Assembly (NCBI GenBank): GCA_003242735.1 | Contig: QGVH01000014.1 | Location: 34,096-98,095, forward strand | Length of the DNA stretch: 64,000 bases | Reading direction: 5' to 3' | DNA from: a bacterium | GTDB lineage: Bacteria; Gemmatimonadota; Gemmatimonadetes; Longimicrobiales; RSA9 | In this document: positions 25,612 through 33,469 of the stretch, piece after piece | Position numbering within the stretch: position 1 is the first letter of the stretch | Layout: each line of letters starts with the position of its first letter | Program-made: the position numbers and the translations under genes | Notes under the pieces: model-generated | What the model saw: the letters and a program-made list of their open reading frames with translations, nothing else | Told to the model about the DNA's origin: nothing | Databases searched by the model: none

Positions 25612-26499
25612 ATGAGATTCCTGCGGAAGGGCTGGACGGCCGCGCTGATGCTGGCGATCGCGACCCCGGTCGCGGCGCAGGAGCACGAGGTCGCCCGGCG
25701 CACGTTCACGTTCATCGGCAACGACCTGACGATCGAGGTGGTGGGGCAGTCGCCCGGCAGACTGCACCTCGTGCGTGGCCAGCCCGGGTTGATCGAGGTG
25801 GCCGCCCGCACGACGGACGGCATCGCCGGCTTCGGCCTCACGGGCGACGCCCGTGACCGGCTCAAGCTGACGGCGGTCGGCGCGCAGCGCGTGACGTACC
25901 TCGTCGTGGTGCCGTCCGACCTGCGCGTGCGCGTCGTACTGCCGGAACAGCCGGTGGCCGAGGTCTTCGGCTCGCTCGACCAGGCGGCGACGTATAGCTG
26001 GCGCGGCGCCGCGGAGCCGCCGGCCCCCGGGCCCTCGCCGGCTCCGCCGCCGCCCGACGGGGTCTCGCCCGCCCGCTTCGTGGACGAAGGGCTCTACGTG
26101 TCCTACGCCCGGCTCCGGGCGCCCGGCACGGTCTGGATCCCGCAGGCGGGGACGCTGCGGCGGATCGCCGTGCGCTGGGAGGGGAGGGAGTTCCGCGTCG
26201 CGGGCGACACGGGGGTCGGCGTGCTGGAGCGCGGCAGCAGCGCGCTCGAGCTCGAGGTGGCCGGCGTGAGCGAGCTCGTGCTCGACATCCCGGCGGCGAC
26301 GCGAGACTTCGTGCTCCGCGTGGGCGACTCGCCCGCGCTGGTCGTGAAGGATGGACAGGCGACGGTGCTGTGCAGTCCGGTCATTGACCAGACCCTCGAC
26401 GGCGGCCGCCGCCGCTGGTTCACGTTCACGCCGGAGAACGGCAGGCTCGCCTGCCGCAGCGGCAGACCTGCTGGGAGCACCATGCGCAGCGCGGACTGA
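25612..26499 (+). CDS. Secreted hypothetical protein
   Basis: A 295-residue exported protein. The signal peptide (about 1-22) ends VAAQ. Two beta-rich regions (about 25-130 and about 160-275) are joined by a Pro-rich linker (about 135-158). The first has the pattern RRTFTFIGNDLTIEVVG, GRLHLVRGQPGLIEVAA. There is one Cys late in the chain. I recognise no catalytic motif. It starts at the ATG after GGAGGCAGCC and has a strong terminator at 26535. Confidence 0.65.
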   Translation: MRFLRKGWTAALMLAIATPVAAQEHEVARRTFTFIGNDLTIEVVGQSPGRLHLVRGQPGLIEVAARTTDGIAGFGLTGDARDRLKLTAVGAQRVTYLVVVPSDLRVRVVLPEQPVAEVFGSLDQAATYSWRGAAEPPAPGPSPAPPPPDGVSPARFVDEGLYVSYARLRAPGTVWIPQAGTLRRIAVRWEGREFRVAGDTGVGVLERGSSALELEVAGVSELVLDIPAATRDFVLRVGDSPALVVKDGQATVLCSPVIDQTLDGGRRRWFTFTPENGRLACRSGRPAGSTMRSAD

Positions 26500-26534
26500 C
26501 CGCGGCCCGCTCGCTGCAAGCAGATGGCATCGGG

Positions 26535-26568
26535 GCCCCGCCGACGGCGCCGCCGTCGGCGGGGCTTT
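26535..26568 (+). terminator. Intrinsic terminator with 14-bp stem
   Basis: GCCCCGCCGACGGC pairs with GCCGTCGGCGGGGC around a three-base loop and is followed by TTTGA. It lies 36 bases after the secreted protein gene. Confidence 0.75.
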
Positions 26569-26596
26569 GACGACCCAACGCCTCGGGAGGTGGTCC

Positions 26597-26845
26597 ATGA
26601 GACCGCGGGTGCGACCGCCGGAGTGGGTGCTCGAGGAGATGTACAAGACGGGTCGCCGCTGGATGGCCGCGCGCGCCCGGCAGCGGCGCGCAGGCAACTC
26701 CTTCGGCGAGGCGACGGCGGGCGACAACCCGCCGGCGTACATGGACGCGCGCGGATCCGAGCGCGCGGCAGCGGATGCGGACAGGCTGCGCCGTCGCTTC
26801 GAGGAGCTCGCCGAGGAGTTCATCGAGCGGGTCGAGCGGGAGTAG
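26597..26845 (+). CDS. Small hypothetical basic protein
   Basis: An 82-residue protein with no signal peptide. The first 35 residues are strongly basic (MRPRVRPPEW, RRWMAARARQRRAG); the last 25 form a charged helix (DADRLRRRFEELAEEFIERVERE). It has a clear GGGAGGTGG site. The family is unknown to me. Binding to nucleic acid or to a protein partner is possible but not shown. Confidence 0.55.
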   Translation: MRPRVRPPEWVLEEMYKTGRRWMAARARQRRAGNSFGEATAGDNPPAYMDARGSERAAADADRLRRRFEELAEEFIERVERE

Positions 26846-26984
26846 GCGCTCGGCCGATCCGCCGCGCGGCGCCGGGGCGCGGCGCGCACGCCCGCGACGG
26901 TGGCGGGTCCGGCCTGCGGCCCGTAGATTCGGCGCCGCGAGCCGACACCAGGGACCGGGACCGCCGCCAGCGGAGGCAACCAGC

Positions 26985-28106
26985 ATGCGCGCCCGTCTCG
27001 CCCTCGCCTTCGTCCTCGTCGCAGCCGCCGCCCTGCCCCACGCGGCGCAGGCGCAGGCCCCGGCCGAGCGCGTCATCGCGATCCGCGCGGGCCGGCTCTT
27101 CGATCCCGCCACGGGGCGGGTCACCGACAACGCGATCATCCTCGTGCGTGGCGAACGCGTCGCTGCGGTGGGTACCGACGTGGACATCCCGAGCGGCGCC
27201 GAGGTGATCGACCTGGCCGGGCACACCGTGCTGCCCGGCCTCATCGACACCCACACCCACCTGGACGGCGACCCCAGCGGCGGATACCGCGACCACCGGC
27301 TGCACGAGTGGCCCGGCTACGCCGCCATCGTCGGCGTCAAGAACGCGCGCATCACGCTGCTGGCCGGCTTCACCACCGTCCGCAACGTCGGCTCCGACGA
27401 GTGGGCCGACATCGCGCTCCGCGACGCGATCGAAAACGGCCTGGTGCCAGGCCCGCGCATCGTCGCGGCCGGCTTCGCCATCGGCAGCACCGGCGGGCAC
27501 TGCGACACCAACGGCTACCGCCCGGACCGCTACCCGCGCCGCGGCGTCGAGCAGGGGATCGCCAACGGCGTGGACGAGGCGATGGCCGCGGTCCGGCACC
27601 AGATCAAGTACGGCGCCGACGTCATCAAGATCTGCGCGACCGGGGGCGTGCTCTCGGCCGGCGACGCCGTCGGCGCCCAGCAGCTCACCGAGGAAGAGAT
27701 GCGGGCGATCGTCCGCGCGGCCTCCATGGCGGGCCGGAAGGTCGCCGCGCACGCCCATGGCACCGAGGGGATCAAAGCCGCCGTCCGCGCCGGCGTCGAC
27801 ATCGCCTTCGGCACCGACGCCGGCGTCTTCCCCCACGGCGAGAACGCCGAGGAGTTCGTCCTCATGGTCCGGGGCGGGATGACCCCCGCCCAGGCGATCC
27901 GGAGCGCCACCGTGGACGCCGCCCGACTCCTGGGGCGGGAGGCCGAGCTGGGCCGCATCGCGCCGGGCCACGACGCGGACATCGTGGCGGTGCGGGGCGA
28001 CCCGCTGGCGGACGTCTCGCTGCTGCGCCGGGTGGCGTTCGTGATGAAGGGCGGCGTGGTGTACAAGCGGGCTGGACACGAGGTCCAAGTTGCGTTCGTA
28101 CAATAA
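26985..28106 (+). CDS. Secreted metal-dependent amidohydrolase with apparent internal deletion
   Basis: A 373-residue amidohydrolase with signal peptide (about 1-24). It belongs to the exported prolidase/imidazolonepropionase-like group, where members are about 430 residues. The HTH metal site is LIDTHTHLDG, the lysine is in VIKICATGG, the first strand histidine is in AAHAHG, and the last Asp is in GTDAGVFPHG. The block between the two, which normally holds the SIEHG histidine ligand, is absent: RAGVD at residues 268-272 runs straight into IAFGTDAG. The frame is intact, so the gene may encode an inactive or altered enzyme, or the deletion may be an assembly error. The start has CGGAGGCAACC. 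Confidence 0.88.
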   Translation: MRARLALAFVLVAAAALPHAAQAQAPAERVIAIRAGRLFDPATGRVTDNAIILVRGERVAAVGTDVDIPSGAEVIDLAGHTVLPGLIDTHTHLDGDPSGGYRDHRLHEWPGYAAIVGVKNARITLLAGFTTVRNVGSDEWADIALRDAIENGLVPGPRIVAAGFAIGSTGGHCDTNGYRPDRYPRRGVEQGIANGVDEAMAAVRHQIKYGADVIKICATGGVLSAGDAVGAQQLTEEEMRAIVRAASMAGRKVAAHAHGTEGIKAAVRAGVDIAFGTDAGVFPHGENAEEFVLMVRGGMTPAQAIRSATVDAARLLGREAELGRIAPGHDADIVAVRGDPLADVSLLRRVAFVMKGGVVYKRAGHEVQVAFVQ

Positions 28107-28160
28107 GATACGGCGTTGAAACATCTGTTGGAAAGGCCCGAATCCGGGCGCCCGGACCCC

Positions 28161-28189
28161 TTGAGCCGAGAGCCCGTTTTGTGTATGTT
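28161..28189 (+). promoter_or_regulatory. Candidate promoter of the sigma factor gene
   Basis: TTGAGC (28161-28166) and TATGTT (28184-28189) are 17 bases apart. Four of six bases match the consensus in each box. It gives a leader of about 125 bases before the gene at 28322. Confidence 0.5.
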
Positions 28190-28321
28190 AGGGGGCACAG
28201 GAAAAGGACCGAGCAGGGTGGTCTACGACCCTGATTCGATCATTTGGGCCGTAACTCGGCGGCCGGCGGGGGGCTCCCGGCGCGGTTCGGGGGGCCCCCG
28301 TGCCTTTCCGAAAGGAGATCA

Positions 28322-28966
28322 ATGGCCACGACGACCGTGAAGCGGAAGCGGCGGGCGCCGCAGCACGTCGAGGTGCCGGAGCTCAAGCTGGCGGAGGCGA
28401 CGGACGGCGAGCTGGTGGCTGCGCACCTGGGCGGTCACCCGGGCGCGTTCACGGAGCTGTATGACCGCTACCGTGACAAGCTGGTCCAGTTCATTGCGCG
28501 GAAGACGGGTGATCGCGATCGGGCGGAGGACCTGGTGCAGGAGGCGTTCATCCGGGTGACGCGGCACCTGCACCGGTTCGACCAGTCGAAGAAGTTCTCG
28601 ACCTGGATCTACACGATCTGCTCGAACCTGGCGAAGAACGAGCTTCGGAACCGCTCGCGGAACCCGCTGGTGTTGTTCCAGAAGCTGACGACGCACTGGG
28701 AGCCTGAGCATCGGCCGCTCCAGTTCGAGGACTCCTCGTTGCGACCCGACAGTCTGTACCGGAAGCGGTACCTCCAGGAGATCGTCGAGAAGACGGTCGA
28801 GGAGCTGCCGGAGCACCACCGTCTGGTGTTCAAGCTGCGGGAGCTGGAGGGCAAGAGCTACGAGGAGATCGCGGAGATCACGGGCGTGAACCTGGGGACG
28901 GTGAAGAGCCGGTTGCACCGGGCGCGCACGAGCTTCGCCGAGCGGATCGAGCCGCTGCTGAACTGA
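28322..28966 (+). CDS. RNA polymerase sigma-70 factor, ECF type
   Basis: A 214-residue group 4 sigma factor. Region 2 is GAFTELYDRYRDKLVQFIARKTGDRDRAEDLVQEAFIRV and region 2.4 continues in KFSTWIYTICSNLAKNELR. Region 4 is LPEHHRLVFKLRELEGKSYEEIAEITGVNLGTVKSRLHRAR. A basic 20-residue start (TTVKRKRRAPQ) precedes region 2. No anti-sigma gene is adjacent. A long leader, promoter and terminator make it monocistronic. The AAGGAG site fixes the start. Its target promoters cannot be seen. Confidence 0.95.
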   Translation: MATTTVKRKRRAPQHVEVPELKLAEATDGELVAAHLGGHPGAFTELYDRYRDKLVQFIARKTGDRDRAEDLVQEAFIRVTRHLHRFDQSKKFSTWIYTICSNLAKNELRNRSRNPLVLFQKLTTHWEPEHRPLQFEDSSLRPDSLYRKRYLQEIVEKTVEELPEHHRLVFKLRELEGKSYEEIAEITGVNLGTVKSRLHRARTSFAERIEPLLN

Positions 28967-28994
28967 GGGCGGTCGAGGGAGAGGCGAAACCGGG

Positions 28995-29024
28995 GCCGGT
29001 CCCGTGTGGGGGCCGGCTTTTTTT
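28995..29024 (+). terminator. Intrinsic terminator of the sigma factor gene
   Basis: GCCGGTCCC pairs with GGGGCCGGC (one G-U pair) and is followed by seven T residues. It lies about 30 bases after the stop. Confidence 0.85.
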
Positions 29025-29213
29025 CTCGTTCCGGGTGGCCGCGGGCCGTGCGTTCCGGTCCCGTGCACGTCGTGAGCGTGGACGACGAGGGCGGCGCCCC
29101 CGTGTGCGGGTGTGCCGCGATTTGACGGGCGGGGCCGCCGGCCCGCATTCTCGTATGCCGTACGCGTGCTGGTGCACGTGAACGTTTCACGCGAACACCA
29201 TGGGGAGGAGCGT

Positions 29214-29645
29214 ATGCCGGTACGGTCTGCGACGGCGGAGTGGTCGGGGACGTTGAGGGAGGGGCAGGGCAAGATGCGGATGCAGAGCGGGGCGTACGAG
29301 GGGCCGTACTCGTTCGCGTCGCGCTTCGAGGAAGGGCAGGGCACGAACCCGGAGGAGCTGCTCGCGGCGGCGCACGCGGGTTGCTTCTCGATGGCGCTCT
29401 CGGCGGGGCTGTCGCGTGCCGGGCTCCAACCGGAGCGGATCGAGACGACGGCCAAGGTGCACCTGGAGAAGGCGGGGGACGGTTTCGCGATCACGCGGGT
29501 CGAGCTGGCGACGCAGGGGCGGGTTCCGGGGATCGACGAGGCGACGTTCCGCGAGTACGCCGAGGCGGCGAAGCAGAATTGTCCGGTGTCGAAGCTGTTT
29601 GCGGGGGCGGAGATCCAGCTGACGGAAGTGAGTCTGATCTCCTGA
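29214..29645 (+). CDS. OsmC-type peroxiredoxin
   Basis: A 143-residue protein of the OsmC/Ohr superfamily, which reduces organic or lipid hydroperoxides by two cysteines. Both are present: Cys in AHAGCFSMALS and Cys in KQNCPVSKLF. Other markers are TNPEELLAAAHAGC and ETTAKVHLEKAGDGFAIT. The spacing and the NCPVSK motif point to OsmC rather than Ohr. The start follows GGGGAGGAG. It ends at a strong terminator facing the M28 peptidase gene. Confidence 0.93.
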   Translation: MPVRSATAEWSGTLREGQGKMRMQSGAYEGPYSFASRFEEGQGTNPEELLAAAHAGCFSMALSAGLSRAGLQPERIETTAKVHLEKAGDGFAITRVELATQGRVPGIDEATFREYAEAAKQNCPVSKLFAGAEIQLTEVSLIS

Positions 29646-29667
29646 CCCCGCTCTCCGGGGTGAGGGA

Positions 29668-29706
29668 GACGGACGTGCACGGTCGGCGTGCGCGTCCGTC
29701 TTTTTT
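29668..29706 (+). terminator. Intrinsic terminator of the OsmC gene
   Basis: GACGGACGTGCAC pairs with GTGCGCGTCCGTC (one mismatch), followed by TTTTTT. It is also three bases from the end of the convergent peptidase gene, so it may be shared. Confidence 0.85.
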
Positions 29707-29709
29707 CGT

Positions 29710-30753
29710 TCAGGGTGTGAGGGTCGGCCGTCCGGCGGCGTTGGCGACGTGGCGGCCCAGGGCGAGGCCGAACTCGGCGTAGCGTTGGAGGCCGGCCCAG
29801 GGGAAGTCGGGCTGCCACTCGTCGCCGGGCTGGTGGTAGCGGTCCCAGCGCTCGAAGAGCTGCTGTTCTTCTTCCGGTGAGAGCCCCTCCCAGTCGCGCC
29901 CGGGGATGATGAATGCGGCGGGGACGCCGTTCTGAAGGAACGGCCAGTGGTCGGAGTTGGGGCGCGCCCGCTCGAGTTGCGTGGTCCAGCCGCGCGCCTG
30001 TGCGATGCGCGCTGCGTCTTCGCCCAGTGAGGACTGGGCGCCGCCGGAAACGCGCCAGACGATGGGCGGGGCGGGTGGCGCGCCGCCGTCGAGGTTGATG
30101 ACCGCGATGGTGCGCTCGAGGGGGACGAGCGGCGCGGAGACGTAGTGCGTGGACCCCAGCAGCCCCTGCTCCTCGCCCGTGAAGAAGAGGAAGAGGGTGG
30201 AGCGGGCGGGCGGGTCCTTCCTGACGGCGTCCGCGATCGCGAGCAGCATGGCGACGCCGGCCGCGTTGTCCGAGAAGCCGTTGAAGATCGAGTCGCCGTT
30301 CTCGTCGGGCGTGCCGATGCCGAGGTGGTCGTAGTGTGCGGTGAAGGCGACGACCTCGTGGCGGCGTGCGGGGTCGCTGCCGGGCACGAGCGCCGCGATG
30401 TTGTAGCCGACGACGTCCTCCCCGACCGGCGCCCCGGGTGGGCCGTCCGCGCTGGAGCCGTCCGTGCGCAGCACGAAGTAGGCCGCGCCGTCGTTCGTGC
30501 GTACGCGGCGCAGAGGGACGGGCTGGAGGTACTCGCCGCCGGGCCCGGCGCCTTCGATACCCATGCGCCGCAGCTCGCTGACGATGTAGAGCGCGGCGAG
30601 CCGCTCGCCGTGCGAAGCGGTGCCCCGCCCGCCGAGCAGGTCGTGGGCGAGGAAGTAGGTGTGCGCGCGCAGGGCGAGGGTGTCGATGGTCTGGCCGTGC
30701 GCGGCGGAGGCGAAGAGCAGCAGCAACGAGCCGGCCGCGAGACTCGGGCGCAT
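29710..30753 (-). CDS. Secreted zinc peptidase, family M28
   Basis: A 347-residue aminopeptidase-like exoenzyme. The signal peptide (about 1-21) ends AHGQ. Metal ligands are visible in order: His in AHYDHLG, Asp in GFSDNAAGVAMLL, Glu-Glu in TGEEQGLLGS, Asp in INLDGG, and His in NSDHWPF. M28 peptidases remove N-terminal residues. The start at 30753 has GAGGGAGCG. It may be co-transcribed with the transglycosylase upstream (138 bases gap). Confidence 0.92.
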   Translation of the reverse strand: MRPSLAAGSLLLLFASAAHGQTIDTLALRAHTYFLAHDLLGGRGTASHGERLAALYIVSELRRMGIEGAGPGGEYLQPVPLRRVRTNDGAAYFVLRTDGSSADGPPGAPVGEDVVGYNIAALVPGSDPARRHEVVAFTAHYDHLGIGTPDENGDSIFNGFSDNAAGVAMLLAIADAVRKDPPARSTLFLFFTGEEQGLLGSTHYVSAPLVPLERTIAVINLDGGAPPAPPIVWRVSGGAQSSLGEDAARIAQARGWTTQLERARPNSDHWPFLQNGVPAAFIIPGRDWEGLSPEEEQQLFERWDRYHQPGDEWQPDFPWAGLQRYAEFGLALGRHVANAAGRPTLTP

Positions 30754-30891
30754 CGCTCCCTCGTCCGAGAAAGGTTCGAGTGGTCGTGTGCGTCCGGTGC
30801 GGCTACCCCGGGCGCGTGGCCCGGGGTCCACGCGTCGAGGGAGAGCGGTTGCCGGCTCGGGGGCAGGCGCGTGGGGGAGCAGCAGGCCGTG

Positions 30892-31920
30892 TCAGCCGGA
30901 GAGGACCATGTCGGCGTAACCGTTGTTCGGGTCGCCGCCCCGCGCGAGGACGCGGTTCACGGTTCCCGGGCCGCGGTTGTAGGCGAGCAACGCGAGGCGC
31001 ACGTCGCCGTCGTACTGGTCGATGAGGTCGCGCAGGTAGTTGAAGCCGAGGCGCAGGTTGATCTCGCGGTCGAAGAGGTCCTCGTTGGTGATGCCCGGCA
31101 TGAGCCAGCGGGCGGTTTGCGGCATGAGCTGTGTGAGGCCGCGGGCGCCGACGTGGCTGACGGCGCGGTGGTCGAAGTTGCTCTCCGTCTTGACGAGGCC
31201 GAAGGCGATCTTGGGGTCGATGCCCGCCTCGACGGCGTGGTCGTAGATGTCCTCGGCGAGGTCGCGCGGGATGTCGTAGCGTTCCATGGCCCGTTCGACG
31301 GCGGCGTTGCGCGCCGCATCGCTCGGCACGCGCGCCGTCTCGACGCCCTCGCCCGGTTCGGCTCGGCGTCCGGCGACAGCGGCGCGCCGCTCGGGCCGGG
31401 GTTGTTTGGCCTTGGGCGCCGTGGTCGTGGCGGTCGCGAGCGGCGCGGCCGCGCCCGCAATGGTCAGGCCGATGAGCGGGTCGCGGAACCGGCGGACGAA
31501 CTCGCGTGCCCGGCTGCGCCAGCCGGGGGCGGCGGCGTCGGGGGGCTGGCGGTCCGTGGCGCGGCGTCCACCGGGGAACGGCCCGCTGCGCCGGTCTTTC
31601 CCAGACCTGCGTTCGACGCCGCTCCGCCGCTCGCCGCTGGGCTCTGCGGCGTCGAAGAGTCGTGGCCAGGGCCCGCCGCTCCACGGCGCCCGGCGGTCGA
31701 ACGGCAGTGCGGTGTCGCGGCGGGCGCGGACGGGGGGGCGCCCGGACGGCGAGGCCGGCTCGCCGCCGTCGTACGGCAGACGGCCCATGGCGCACCCACC
31801 CTGCGCCGCACGCAACGCCTGCGGCAGCCGCCGGTGGCTGCGCAGGCGGCGGCGGAGCTGGTGGCTGGCGAAGAACATCGGGTCGGGTACACGGGCGGGC
31901 CTGCCGTGGCGGGAGTCCAT
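30892..31920 (-). CDS. Lytic transglycosylase (SLT domain) with long basic N-terminus
   Basis: A 342-residue protein. The SLT domain is C-terminal (about 205-335): catalytic Glu in KTESNFDHRAVSHVGARGLTQLMPQTA and NYLRDLIDQYDGDVRLALLAYNRGPGTV. Such enzymes cut peptidoglycan with formation of 1,6-anhydroMurNAc. The first 170 residues are Arg/Gly/Pro-rich, with a run of RRSG repeats (about 98-124: ERRSG, ERRSG, DRRSG, GRRATDR). A weak hydrophobic stretch (LIGLTIAGAAAPLA, about 152-166) may anchor it. The ATG at 31920 follows GGAGGCGAGCCC. The basic N-terminus is longer than in typical MltE or Slt proteins. Confidence 0.88.
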   Translation of the reverse strand: MDSRHGRPARVPDPMFFASHQLRRRLRSHRRLPQALRAAQGGCAMGRLPYDGGEPASPSGRPPVRARRDTALPFDRRAPWSGGPWPRLFDAAEPSGERRSGVERRSGKDRRSGPFPGGRRATDRQPPDAAAPGWRSRAREFVRRFRDPLIGLTIAGAAAPLATATTTAPKAKQPRPERRAAVAGRRAEPGEGVETARVPSDAARNAAVERAMERYDIPRDLAEDIYDHAVEAGIDPKIAFGLVKTESNFDHRAVSHVGARGLTQLMPQTARWLMPGITNEDLFDREINLRLGFNYLRDLIDQYDGDVRLALLAYNRGPGTVNRVLARGGDPNNGYADMVLSG

Positions 31921-32260
31921 GGGCTCGCCTCCGGGATCGTGTTCCGCGGTCCCAACGGTGCACCATCTGTGCCCGCTGCTCTTCCGCGCAGGGCGCGGTT
32001 CGGGGCGGACCGGCGCCTGCGTGCGTTGCCGCGCTTCCCTGTCGCCATGGCTATGGCCGTGGCGCGGGGTCGGCGCCTGGCGGAGTCCGGCCCCCATCCT
32101 TGCCTCGGCCCGCGAGTCCGCTCATTTTGGGCGAGAGCGCTCCACCCTTTTCCGTTCCCGTGCACATCATGTCCATCGCCGCTGTTGGGCACATCGAGGG
32201 CGTTTCGCTTCGCCCCGCCTGGCCGTGGTGCGCGTGCGGCACGCCCCGGGGAGGCCGGTG

Positions 32261-32815
32261 ATGCAACAGATCAAGGGCACCGTGTTGATCGCCCGCCTGG
32301 CGTTCGTCGAGCAGCACTTCGGCAAAGCGGCCCTGGAGCAGGTGCTGAGGAGTCTCGACGAAGAGGACCAGCGTGCGCTGCGCATGCTGCTGACCGTGCG
32401 CTGGTACCCGTTCGAGCTGGGCCGGCGCCTGGATGAAGCGATCGTGCGGGTCGTGGGCGGCGGCGACCCCGAGTTCTTCGAGCGGCTGGGCGAGGCATCG
32501 GCGGAGAAGAATCTGGCGACGCTGCACAAGTCCTTCCTGACGCCGGGGGACCCGCACGCCTTCCTGCGGAAAGCGCCGCAGATCTACGAGCTGTACTATG
32601 AGACCGGGCGGCGCGAGTACCAGCAGACGGGTGAACGGGAGGGCGTGCTCACCACGTACGACGCCGAGACGTTCAGCGAGCCCGATTGCCTCACCGTGAT
32701 CGGCTGGTATCGGCGCGCGCTCGAGATGTGCGGCGCGCAGGGCGTGCAGGTGGTCGAAGAGACGTGCCGCGCCAGGGGCGGTCCGTACTGCAGGTACCGG
32801 GTCTCCTGGCAGTGA
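32261..32815 (+). CDS. DUF2378/TIGR02265-like protein, V4R-type sensor candidate
   Basis: A 184-residue cytoplasmic protein. It resembles a family (DUF2378, TIGR02265) expanded in Myxococcales: LDEAIVRVVGGGDPEFFERLGEASAEKN, YYETGRREYQ, CLTVIGWYRRALEMCGAQ and the Cys-rich end VEETCRARGGPYCRYRVSW. The layout recalls the V4R/heme-NO-binding fold, which binds small ligands or metals. The exact ligand and function are unknown. It starts after GGGGAGGCC and has its own terminator. It is a single gene between opposite-strand neighbours. Confidence 0.75.
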   Translation: MQQIKGTVLIARLAFVEQHFGKAALEQVLRSLDEEDQRALRMLLTVRWYPFELGRRLDEAIVRVVGGGDPEFFERLGEASAEKNLATLHKSFLTPGDPHAFLRKAPQIYELYYETGRREYQQTGEREGVLTTYDAETFSEPDCLTVIGWYRRALEMCGAQGVQVVEETCRARGGPYCRYRVSWQ

Positions 32816-32821
32816 TGGAGC

Positions 32822-32850
32822 GCCGCCCGGCCGGTGTCGGGCGGCCTCTT
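32822..32850 (+). terminator. Intrinsic terminator
   Basis: GCCGCCCG pairs with CGGGCGGC around an eight-base loop and is followed by CTCTTTGT. It lies seven bases after the DUF2378-like gene. Confidence 0.7.
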
Positions 32851-32883
32851 TGTCGTCTCGCTGGATCGAGCGCCCTCGGCGAA

Positions 32884-33456
32884 TCAGGCGTTGTAGACGA
32901 TGCCGCCGCGGTCGCGATAGAGCTCGAGTACGGCGCGGGCCTCGGCGCGGCGCACGCCACGCGTGATGGCGATGCCGCGCTCCTCCAGGTACTCGTAGGA
33001 GGCGGGGAAGACCGGCCCTTCGTCGAAGCCGATGGCGACGGCGTCTTCCCGTGCGGCGCCACACACCAGCCGCGTCACGCCGCTCCACAGCGTGGCGCCG
33101 AGGCACATGGCGCACGGGTCGCAGGAGGCCACCAGCTCGTGGGCCGGCATGCCCGGGGCGCGGAGTGTGTAGGATCCGAGTCGTTGCTGAGCCAGCATGA
33201 GGGCGACGGTCTCCGCGTGCAGCACGCTGTTGTTCAGCGCCATCACCAGGTTCACCCCCACACCGACCGGGCGGCCCGAGTCCGCCTCGAAGACCGCCGC
33301 GCCGAACGGCCCGCCGCCCTCGCGCAGGACGTTCTCGCGGGCGAGCGCGATGGCGAGGTCCATCCGTTCCTCGTCCGACGTGTAGGCGCGGTCCCAGTCC
33401 ACGAGTTCCGAGGCCCAGGCCGGCACCTCGATGCGGATGCGCGGGAGCGGTGCCAT
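32884..33456 (-). CDS. Nucleoside/guanine deaminase-like protein
   Basis: A 190-residue cytidine deaminase superfamily protein. The zinc site is HAETVAL (His, catalytic Glu) and CDPCAMCLGATLW (two Cys). The N-terminal part (LARENVLREGGGPFGAAVFEADSGRPVGVGVNLV) is typical for the guanine deaminase/tRNA-adenosine deaminase branch. The length favours a guanine deaminase-type enzyme over tRNA deaminase. Start at 33456 has GAGGTGAG upstream. It follows the serine hydrolase gene with 13 bases between, so co-transcription is likely. Confidence 0.85.
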   Translation of the reverse strand: MAPLPRIRIEVPAWASELVDWDRAYTSDEERMDLAIALARENVLREGGGPFGAAVFEADSGRPVGVGVNLVMALNNSVLHAETVALMLAQQRLGSYTLRAPGMPAHELVASCDPCAMCLGATLWSGVTRLVCGAAREDAVAIGFDEGPVFPASYEYLEERGIAITRGVRRAEARAVLELYRDRGGIVYNA

Positions 33457-33469
33457 TCCGCGGCTCACC

